From: Brugia malayi
Taxonomy: Eukaryota; Nematoda; Chromadorea; Rhabditida; Onchocercidae
Assembly (NCBI RefSeq): GCF_000002995.4
Contig: NW_025062479.1
Coordinates: 21,200,721-21,264,720 of the forward strand
DNA: 64,000 nucleotides
Direction of reading: 5' to 3'
Below are positions 54,301 through 64,000 of the stretch, one piece after another. Below the pieces are notes generated by a model, which did not search any database, was not told the DNA's origin, and saw nothing but the letters and a program-made list of their open reading frames with translations. The position numbers and the translations under genes were made by a program. Numbering within the stretch: the stretch's first letter is position 1; each line of letters opens with the position of its first letter.

Positions 54301-57300
54301 CCAGTGCCTGCTGATGGTGATACTGAAGCTTCCATATATGTCGTTTCTCCTTTTTCGCCCAATTTTTTGTATTCCTCCTCTTCTTCCTCTTCTTGAATTC
54401 TTCCTTCAACGCCTGTTTCATTTGCAGATACAGTTGACTTCATCGACACTGAAGATTCAGGTATAGAGAAGGTGTCATCGATAGACCAAGACCAAGCAGC
54501 CCAGTGCCTGCTGATGGTGATACTGAAGCTTCCATATATGTCGTTTCTCCTTTTTCGCCCAATTTTTTGTATTCCTCCTCTTCTTCCTCTTCTTGAATCC
54601 TTCCTTCAACGCCTGTTTCATTTGCAGTTACAGTTGACTTCATCGACACTGAAGATTCAGGTGTTGAGAAGGGTGTCATCGATAGACCAAGACCATGCAG
54701 CCCAGTGCCTGCTGATGGTGATACTGAAGCTTCCATATATGTCGTTTCTCCTTTTTCGCCCAATTTTTTGTATTCCTCCTCTTCTTCCTCTTCTTGAATT
54801 CTTCCTTCAACGCCTGTTTCATTTGCAGATACAGTTGACTTCATCGACACTGAAGATTCAGGGATAGAGAAAGGTGTCATCGATAGACCTAGACCAAGCA
54901 GCCCAGTGCCTGCTGATGGTGATACTGAAGCTTCCATATATGTCGTTTCTCCTTTTTCGCCCAATTTTTTGTATTCCTCCTCTTCTTCCTCTTCTTGAAT
55001 CCTTCCTTCAACGCCTGTTTCATTTGCAGGTACAGTTGACTTCATCGACACCGACAATTCTGGTTTCGAAAACAGTCCAACCGATACACTAAGACCAAGC
55101 GGCACAGTGCCTGCTGATGGTGATACTGAAGCTTCCATATATGTCGTTTCTCCTTTTTCGCCCAATTTTTTGTATTCCTCCTCTTCTTCCTCTTCTTGAA
55201 TCCTTCCTTCAACGCCTGTTTCATTTGCAGATACAGTTGACTTCATCGATACTGAAGATTCAGGTGTTGAGAAGGGTGTCATCGATAGACCAAGACCATG
55301 CAGCCCAGTGCCAGCTGATGGTGATACTGGAGCTTCCATATATGTCGTTTCTCCCTTTTCTCCCAGTCTTTTCAATTCTTCTTCCTCCTCTTGAATTCTT
55401 TCCTCAATTCCTGTTTCATTTGCAGATACAGTTGACTTCATCGAGACTGAAGATTCAGGCATAGAGGACGATGTCATCGATAGACCAAGACCAAGCAGCC
55501 CAGTGCCTGCTGATGGTGATACTGAAGCTTCCATATATGTCGTTTCTCCTTTTTCGCCCAATTTTTTGTATTCCTCCTCTTCTTCCTCTTCTTGAATCCT
55601 TCCTTCAACGCCTGTTTCATTTGCAGATACAGTTGACTTCATCGACACTGAAGATTCAGGGATAGAGGACGATGTCATCGATAGACCAAGACCAGGCAGC
55701 CCAGTGCCAGCTGATGGTGATACTGGAGCTTCCATATATGTCGTTTCTCCTTTTTCGCCCAATTTTTTGTATTCCTCCTCTTCTTCCTCTTCTTGAATTC
55801 TTCCTTCAATGCCTGTCTCATTTGCAGATACAGTTGACTTCATCGACGCTGAAGATTCAGGGATAGAGGACGATGTCATCGATAGACCAAGACCAGGCAG
55901 CCCAGTGCCAGCTGATGGTGATACTGGAGCTTCCATATATGTCGTTTCTCCTTTTTCGCCCAATTTTTTGTATTCCTCCTCTTCTTCCTCTTCTTGAATC
56001 CTTCCTTCAACGCCTGTTTCATTTGCAGATACAGTTGACTTCATCGATACTGAAGATTCAGGTGTTGAGAAGGGTGTCATCGATAGACCAAGACCATGCA
56101 GCCCAGTGCCAGCTGATGGTGATACTGGAGCTTCCATATATGTCGTTTCTCCCTTTTCTCCCAGTCTTTTCAATTCTTCTTCCTCCTCTTGAATTCTTTC
56201 CTCAATTCCTGTTTCATTTGCAGATACAGTTGACTTCATCGAGACTGAAGATTCAGGGATAGAGGACGATGTCATCGATAGACCAAGACCAAGCGGCACA
56301 GTGCCAGCTGATGGTGATACTGAAGCTTCCATATATGTCGTTTCTCCTTTTTCGCCCAATTTTTTGTATTCCACCTCTTCTTCCTCTTCTTGAATTCTTC
56401 CTTCAATGCCTGTCTCATTTGCAGATACAGTTGATTTCATCGACGCTGAAGATTCAGGTATAGAGAAAGGTGTCATCGATAGACCTAGACCAAGCAGCCC
56501 AGTGCCTGCTGATGGTGATACTGAAGCTTCCATATATGTCGTTTCTCCTTTTTCGCCCAATTTTTTGTATTCCTCCTCTTCTTCCTCTTCTTGAATTCTT
56601 CCTTCAATGCCTGTCTCATTTGCAGATACAGTTGATTTCATCGACGCTGAAGATTCAGGTATAGAGAAAGGTGTCATCGATAGACCTAGACCAAGCAGCC
56701 CAGTGCCTGCTGATGGTGATACTGAAGCTTCCATATATGTCGTTTCTCCTTTTTCGCCCAATTTTTTGTATTCCTCCTCTTCTTCCTCTTCTTGAATCCT
56801 TCCTTCAACGCCTGTTTCATTTGCAGATACAGTTGACTTCATCGATACTGAAGATTCAGGTGTTGAGAAGGGTGTCATCGATAGACCAAGACCATGCAGC
56901 CCAGTGCCAGCTGATGGTGATACTGGAGCTTCCATATATGTCGTTTCTCCCTTTTCTCCCAGTCTTTTCAATTCTTCTTCCTCCTCTTGAATTCTTTCCT
57001 CAATTCCTGTTTCATTTGCAGATACAGTTGACTTCATCGAGACTGAAGATTCAGGGATAGAGGACGATGTCATCGATAGACCAAGACCAAGCAGCCCAGT
57101 GCCTGCTGATGGTGATACTGAAGCTTCCATATATGTCGTTTCTCCTTTTTCGCCCAATTTTTTGTATTCCTCCTCTTCTTCCTCTTCTTGAATCCTTCCT
57201 TCAACGCCTGTTTCATTTGCAGATACAGTTGACTTCATCGATACTGAAGATTCAGGTGTTGAGAAGGGTGTCATCGATAGACCAAGACCATGCAGCCCAG

Positions 57301-60300
57301 TGCCAGCTGATGGTGATACTGGAGCTTCCATATATGTCGTTTCTCCCTTTTCTCCCAGTCTTTTCAATTCTTCTTCCTCCTCTTGAATTCTTTCCTCAAT
57401 TCCTGTTTCATTTGCAGATACAGTTGACTTCATCGAGACTGAAGATTCAGGGATAGAGGACGATGTCATCGATAGACCAAGACCAAGCAGCCCAGTGCCT
57501 GCTGATGGTGATACTGAAGCTTCCATATATGTCGTTTCTCCTTTTTCGCCCAATTTTTTGTATTCCTCCTCTTCTTCCTCTTCTTGAATCCTTCCTTCAA
57601 CGCCTGTTTCATTTGCAGATACAGTTGACTTCATCGACACTGAAGATTCAGGGATAGAGGACGATGTCATCGATAGACCAAGACCAGGCAGCCCAGTGCC
57701 AGCTGATGGTGATACTGAAGCTTCCATATATGTCGTTTCTCCTTTTTCGCCCAATTTTTTGTATTCCTCCTCTTCTTCCTCTTCTTGAATCCTTCCTTCA
57801 ACGCCTGTTTCATTTGCAGATACAGTTGACTTCATCGACACTGAAGATTCAGGGATAGAGGACGATGTCATCGATAGACCAAGACCAGGCAGCCCAGTGC
57901 CAGCTGATGGTGATACTGAAGCTTCCATATATGTCGTTTCTCCTTTTTCGCCCAATTTTTTGTATTCCACCTCTTCTTCCTCTTCTTGAATTCTTCCTTC
58001 AATGCCTGTCTCATTTGCAGATACAGTTGACTTCATCGACGCTGAAGATTCAGGTATAGAGAAAGGTGTCATCGATAGACCTAGACCAAGCAGCCCAGTG
58101 CCTGCTGATGGTGATACTGAAGCTTCCATATATGTCGTTTCTCCTTTTTCGCCCAATTTTTTGTATTCCTCCTCTTCTTCCTCTTCTTGAATCCTTCCTT
58201 CAATGCCTGTCTCATTTGCAGATACAGTTGACTTCATCGACACTGAAGATTCAGGGATAGAGGACGATGTCATCGATAGACCAAGACCAGGCAGCCCAGT
58301 GCCAGCTGATGGTGATACTGGAAGCTTCCATATATGTCGTTTCTCCTTTTTCGCCCAATTTTTTGTATTCCTCCTCTTCTTCCTCTTCTTGAATCCTTCC
58401 TTCAACGCCTGTTTCATTTGCAGATACAGTTGACTTCATCGATACTGAAGATTCAGGTGTAGAGAAGGGTGTCATCGATAGACCAAGACCAAGCAGCCCA
58501 GTGCCTGCTGATGGTGATACTGAAGCTTCCATATATGTCGTTTCTCCCTTTTCTCCCAGTCTTTTCATTTCTTCTTCCTCCTCTTGAATTCTTTCCTCAA
58601 TTCCTGTTTCATTTGCAGATACAGTTGACTTCATCGACACTGAAGATTCAGGGATAGAGGACGATGTCATCGATAGACCAAGACCAGGCAGCCCAGTGCC
58701 AGCTGATGGTGATACTGAAGCTTCCATATATGTCGTTTCTCCTTTTTCGCCCAATTTTTTGTATTCCTCCTCTTCTTCCTCTTCTTGAATCCTTCCTTCA
58801 ACGCCTGTTTCATTTGCAGATACAGTTGACTTCATCGACACTGAAGATTCAGGGATAGAGGACGATGTCATCGATAGACCAAGACCAAGCAGCCCAGTGC
58901 CAGCTGATGGTGATACTGAAGCTTCCATATATGTCGTTTCTCCTTTTTCGCCCAATTTTTTGTATTCCTCCTCTTCTTCCTCTTCTTGAATTCTTCCTTC
59001 AATGCCTGTTTCATTTGCAGATACAGTTGACTTCATCGACACTGAAGATTCAGGTGTTGAGAAGGGTGTCATCGATAGACCAAGACCAAGCAGCCCAGTG
59101 CCTGCTGATGGTGATACTGAAGCTTCCATATATGTCGTTTCTCCTTTTTCGCCCAATTTTTTGTATTCCTCCTCTTCTTCCTCTTCTTGAATCCTTCCTT
59201 CAACGCCTGTTTCATTTGCAGATACAGTTGACTTCATCGACACTGAAGATTCAGGTGTAGAGAAGGGTGTCATCGATAGACCAAGACCAAGCAGCCCAGT
59301 GCCAGCTGATGGTGATACTGAAGCTTCCATATATGTCGTTTCTCCTTTTTCGCCCAATTTTTTGTATTCCTCCTCTTCTTCCTCTTCTTGAATTCTTCCT
59401 TCAATGCCTGTTTCATTTGCAGATACAGTTGACTTCATCGACACTGAAGATTCAGGGATAGAGGACGATGTCATCGATAGACCAAGACCAAGCAGCCCAG
59501 TGCCAGCTGATGGTGATACTGAAGCTTCCATATATGTCGTTTCTCCTTTTTCGCCCAATTTTTTGTATTCCTCCTCTTCTTCCTCTTCTTGAATCCTTCC
59601 TTCAATGCCTGTTTCATTTGCAGATACAGTTGACTTCATCGACACTGAAGATTCAGGTGATAGAGGACGATGTCATCGATAGACCAAGACCAAGCAGCCC
59701 AGTGCCTGCTGATGGTGATACTGAAGCTTCCATATATGTCGTTTCTCCTTTTTCGCCCAATTTTTTGTATTCCTCCTCTTCTTCCTCTTCTTGAATCCTT
59801 CCTTCAACGCCTGTTTCATTTGCAGATACAGTTGACTTCATCGATACTGAAGATTCAGGTGTAGAGAAGGGTGTCATCGATAGACCAAGACCAAGCAGCC
59901 CAGTGCCTGCTGATGGTGATACTGAAGCTTCCATATATGTCGTTTCTCCCTTTTCTCCCAGTCTTTTCATTTCTTCTTCCTCCTCTTGAATTCTTTCCTC
60001 AATTCCTGTTTCATTTGCAGATACAGTTGACTTCATCGACACTGAAGATTCAGGGATAGAGGACGATGTCATCGATAGACCAAGACCAGGCAGCCCAGTG
60101 CCAGCTGATGGTGATACTGAAGCTTCCATATATGTCGTTTCTCCTTTTTCGCCCAATTTTTTGTATTCCTCCTCTTCTTCCTCTTCTTGAATTCTTCCTT
60201 CAATGCCTGTTTCATTTGCAGATACAGTTGACTTCATCGACACTGAAGATTCAGGTATAGAGGACGATGTCATCGATAGACCAAGACCAAGCAGCCCAGT

Positions 60301-63300
60301 GCCTGCTGATGGTGATACTGAAGCTTCCATATATGTCGTTTCTCCTTTTTCGCCCAATTTTTTGTATTCCTCCTCTTCTTCCTCTTCTTGAATCCTTCCT
60401 TCAACGCCTGTTTCATTTGCAGATACAGTTGACTTCATCGATACTGAAGATTCAGGTGTAGAGAAGGGTGTCATCGATAGACCAAGACCAAGCAGCCCAG
60501 TGCCTGCTGATGGTGATACTGAAGCTTCCATATATGTCGTTTCTCCTTTTTCGCCCAATTTTTTGTATTCCTCCTCTTCTTCCTCTTCTTGAATTCTTCC
60601 TTCAATGCCTGTCTCATTTGCAGATACAGTTGACTTCATCGACGCTGAAGATTCAGGTATAGAGAAAGGTGTCATCGATAGACCAAGACCAAGCAGCCCA
60701 GTGCCAGCTGATGGTGATACTGAAGCTTCCATATATGTCGTTTCTCCTTTTTCGCCCAATTTTTTGTATTCCTCCTCTTCTTCCTCTTCTTGAATCCTTC
60801 CTTCAACGCCTGTTTCATTTGCAGATACAGTTGACTTCATCGACACTGAAGATTCAGGGATAGAGGACGATGTCATCGATAGACCAAGACCAAGCAGCCC
60901 AGTGCCAGCTGATGGTGATACTGAAGCTTCCATATATGTCGTTTCTCCTTTTTCGCCCAATTTTTTGTATTCCTCCTCTTCTTCCTCTTCTTGAATCCTT
61001 CCTTCAACGCCTGTTTCATTTGCAGATACAGTTGACTTCATCGATACTGAAGATTCAGGTGTAGAGAAGGGTGTCATCGATAGACCAAGACCAAGCAGCC
61101 CAGTGCCTGCTGATGGTGATACTGAAGCTTCCATATATGTCGTTTCTCCTTTTTCGCCCAATTTTTTGTATTCCTCCTCTTCTTCCTCTTCTTGAATCCT
61201 TCCTTCAACGCCTGTTTCATTTGCAGATACAGTTGACTTCATCGATACTGAAGATTCAGGTGTAGAGAAGGGTGTCATCGATAGACCAAGACCAAGCAGC
61301 CCAGTGCCAGCTGATGGTGATACTGAAGCTTCCATATATGTCGTTTCTCCTTTTTCGCCCAATTTTTTGTATTCCTCCTCTTCTTCCTCTTCTTGAATTC
61401 TTCCTTCAATGCCTGTTTCATTTGCAGATACAGTTGACTTCATCGACACTGAAGATTCAGGGATAGAGGACGATGTCATCGATAGACCAAGACCAAGCAG
61501 CCCAGTGCCTGCTGATGGTGATACTGAAGCTTCCATATATGTCGTTTCTCCTTTTTCGCCCAATTTTTTGTATTCCTCCTCTTCTTCCTCTTCTTGAATC
61601 CTTCCTTCAACGCCTGTTTCATTTGCAGATACAGTTGACTTCATCGACACTGAAGATTCAGGGATAGAGGACGATGTCATCGATAGACCAAGACCAAGCA
61701 GCCCAGTGCCAGCTGATGGTGATACTGAAGCTTCCATATATGTCGTTTCTCCTTTTTCGCCCAATTTTTTGTATTCCTCCTCTTCTTCCTCTTCTTGAAT
61801 TCTTCCTTCAATGCCTGTTCATTTGCAGATACAGTTGACTTCATCGACACTGAAGATTCAGGTGATAGAGGAAGGATGTCATCGATAGACCAAGACCAAG
61901 CAGCCCAGTGCCTGCTGATGGTGATACTGAAGCTTCCATATATGTCGTTTCTCCTTTTTCGCCCAATTTTTGTATTCCTCCTCTTCTTCCTCTTCTTGAA
62001 TTCCTTCCTTCAATGCCTGTTTCATTTGCAGATACAGTTGACTTCATCGACACTGAAGATTCAGGGATAGAGGACGATGTCATCGATAGACCAAGACCAA
62101 GCAGCCCAGTGCCAGCTGATGGTGATACTGAAGCTTCCATATATGTCGTTTCTCCTTTTTCGCCCAATTTTTTGTATTCCTCCTCTTCTTCCTCTTCTTG
62201 AATCCTTCCTTCAACGCCTGTTTCATTTGCAGATACAGTTGACTTCATCGACACTGAAGATTCAGGGATAGAGGACGATGTCATCGATAGACCAAGACCA
62301 AGCAGCCCAGTGCCTGCTGATGGTGATACTGAAGCTTCCATATATGTCGTTTCTCCTTTTTCGCCCAATTTTTTGTATTCCTCCTCTTCTTCCTCTTCTT
62401 GAATCCTTCCTTCAACGCCTGTTTCATTTGCAGATACAGTTGACTTCATCGACACTGAAGATTCAGGTGTAGAGAAGGGTGTCATCGATAGACCAAGACC
62501 AAGCAGCCCAGTGCCTGCTGATGGTGATACTGAAGCTTCCATATATGTCGTTTCTCCTTTTTCGCCCAATTTTTTGTATTCCTCCTCTTCTTCCTCTTCT
62601 TGAATCCTTCCTTCAACGCCTGTTTCATTTGCAGATACAGTTGACTTCATCGATACTGAAGATTCAGGTGTAGAGAAGGGTGTCATCGATAGACCAAGAC
62701 CAAGCAGCCCAGTGCCTGCTGATGGTGATACTGAAGCTTCCATATATGTCGTTTCTCCTTTTTCGCCCAATTTTTTGTATTCCTCCTCTTCTTCCTCTTC
62801 TTGAATTCTTCCTTCAATGCCTGTTTCATTTGCAGATACAGTTGACTTCATCGACACTGAAGATTCAGGGATAGAGGACGATGTCATCGATAGACCAAGA
62901 CCAAGCAGCCCAGTGCCAGCTGATGGTGATACTGAAGCTTCCATATATGTCGTTTCTCCTTTTTCGCCCAATTTTTTGTATTCCTCCTCTTCTTCCTCTT
63001 CTTGAATCCTTCCTTCAACGCCTGTTTCATTTGCAGATACAGTTGACTTCATCGACACTGAAGATTCAGGTGATAGAGGACGATGTCATCGATAGACCAA
63101 GACCAAGCAGCCCAGTGCCTGCTGATGGTGATACTGAAGCTTCCATATATGTCGTTTCTCCTTTTTCGCCCAATTTTTTGTATTCCTCCTCTTCTTCCTC
63201 TTCTTGAATCCTTCCTTCAATGCCTGTTTCATTTGCAGATACAGTTGACTTCATCGACACTGAAGATTCAGGTGATAGAGGACGATGTCATCGATAGACC

Positions 63301-64000
63301 AAGACCAAGCAGCCCAGTGCCTGCTGATGGTGATACTGAAGCTTCCATATATGTCGTTTCTCCCTTTTCTCCCAATTTTTTGTATTCCTCCTCTTCTTCC
63401 TTCTTGAATTCTTTCCTCAATTCCTGTTTCATTTGCAGATACAGTTGACTTCATCGACACTGAAGATTCAGGATAGAGGACGATGTCATCGATAGACCAA
63501 GACCAAGCAGCCCAGTGCCTGCTGATGGTGATACTGAAGCTTCCATATATGTCGTTTCTCCTTTTTCGCCCAATTTTTTGTATTCCTCCTCTTCTTCCTC
63601 TTCTTGAATTCTTCCTTCAATGCCTGTTTCATTTGCAGATACAGTTGACTTCATCGACACTGAAGATTCAGGGATAGAGGACGATGTCATCGATAGACCA
63701 AGACCAAGCAGCCCAGTGCCAGCTGATGGTGATACTGAAGCTTCCATATATGTCGTTTCTCCTTTTTCGCCCAATTTTTTGTATTCCTCCTCTTCTTCCT
63801 CTTCTTGAATTCTTCCTTCAATGCCTGTTTCATTTGCAGATACAGTTGACTTCATCGACACTGAAGATTCAGGGATAGAGGACGATGTCATCGATAGACC
63901 AAGACCAAGCAGCCCAGTGCCAGCTGATGGTGATACTGAAGCTTCCATATATGTCGTTTCTCCTTTTTCGCCCAATTTTTTGTATTCCTCCTCTTCTTCC
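48351..64000 (-). CDS. Giant acidic repeat protein, 3' part, 5' end outside the window
   Basis: In transcript order: a giant repeat exon from beyond 64000 down to 50473/50472, then 50154-49850, 49542-49338, 49252-49013 and 48530-48351 (stop TAG). Phases at all four junctions agree. The first exon encodes about fifty 65/67-residue family B repeats, then ten 75-residue family A repeats, then a unique part ending LRKHLQDFERNIRKAAQLR and a basic NRKNRK. Downstream exons are rich in Glu, Lys, Gln and Arg with heptad-like coiled coil (RLLREEQAELRKKQEL; QLERQDQIAQKLEQLIENE). The last exon is a compact, less charged segment (DAIEWIHMNCPIAKIYF). No signal peptide, membrane segment or known domain is visible, so a cytoplasmic or structural protein is likely but not shown. 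The repeat exon is interrupted by about eleven small indels (near 54470, 58320, 59658, 61819, 61870, 61969, 62003, 63071, 63272, 63400, 63472), probably assembly errors. Family unknown. Confidence 0.75.
50860..53420 (-). repeat. Family A array: ten 225-base (75-residue) coding repeats
   Basis: A 225-base period is visible, for example between the same word at 51057 and 51282. Each unit carries an acidic EEEKEEEGLEYKKL stretch, LERGETTVMDEEIQKLP, then ARTKHVGLGISVTP and SMLETSSLPSVLIKKPE. Ten acidic modules are present. Three positions carry an extra short module (KPKQKF plus the GLGISVTP part) without the acidic stretch. Copies are almost identical in DNA, indicating recent spread or homogenisation. 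Confidence 0.95.
53500..64000 (-). repeat. Family B array: roughly fifty 201/195-base coding repeats
   Basis: Units of 201 bases (67 residues) read SMKSTVSANETGVEGRIQ, EEEEEEEYKKLGEKGETTYM and EASVSPSAGTGLLGLGLSMT. A minority are 195 bases (65 residues), with ERIQEEEEELKRL or MKRL in place of the longer acidic run. The array fills 10.5 kb and runs off the window. Neighbouring units differ at only a few bases. A transitional unit joining families A and B lies at about 53416-53560. Confidence 0.96.

Noticed and set aside
53441..63878. Dozens of 62-131 codon plus-strand frames starting MSSIDQDQ or MPVSFADT
   Set aside because: They recur every 201 or 195 bases as antisense shadows of the family B repeat.
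50860..64000. Regularly spaced repeats, considered as a CRISPR array or satellite DNA
   Set aside because: Units are contiguous with no unique spacers and encode a single conserved protein reading; the host is a eukaryote.
48351..64000. Pseudogene status for the repeat protein because of frame breaks
   Set aside because: Breaks are single-base, clustered near the edge and partly recurrent chimeras of normal variants, while 3' exons and splice sites are intact; assembly error is the simpler explanation.

Overview
The window looks like a nematode nuclear genome, most probably a spirurid or filarial worm. It is very AT-rich and full of poly-T/poly-A runs. Its protein genes are broken into many short exons by introns of about 100-1800 bases that end in poly-pyrimidine plus CAG. 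Three genes have an AG acceptor only 21-25 bases upstream of the start codon, the layout expected for spliced-leader trans-splicing. No bacterial, viral, tRNA, rRNA or CRISPR feature was found. All exon models come from reading splice sites, frames and family resemblance by eye.

Layout. 1-8.9 kb: mostly non-coding, with a few weak candidate exons. 8.95-14.83 kb (+): an 11-exon, 513-residue integrin-beta-like protein. It keeps the PSI, hybrid and I-EGF modules but has no beta-I (ligand-binding) domain, beta-tail, transmembrane segment or NPxY tail. It ends in a long acidic linker and a GPI-anchor-like tail. 14.8-23.6 kb: no gene recognised. 23.6-24.6 kb (+): the 3' part of a Crumbs-3-like polarity protein with an altered FERM-binding motif. 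27.5-31.8 kb (-): a 12-exon gene for the TFIIH subunit p62/GTF2H1. 35.3-40.3 kb (+): an unrecognised Ser/Pro/Asn-rich gene with what look like alternative 3' ends. 45.9-47.2 kb (+): a LITAF-domain protein with PPPPYS motifs.

48.35-64.0 kb (-): the 3' part of a giant repeat protein that runs off the right edge. One exon of more than 13.5 kb holds about ten 75-residue repeats (family A) and roughly fifty 65/67-residue repeats (family B). Four coiled-coil-rich exons follow. The repeats are nearly identical. Single-base frame breaks rise sharply in the last 4.3 kb and look like consensus errors in a repeat array rather than gene death.

The genes do not form an obvious pathway. Two encode surface or polarity proteins (integrin-like, Crumbs-like), one an endosomal adaptor type (LITAF), one a core transcription/repair factor (p62) and one a giant structural-type protein. 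The strongest candidates for something undescribed are the beta-I-less, GPI-tailed integrin-beta relative and the giant two-family repeat protein.
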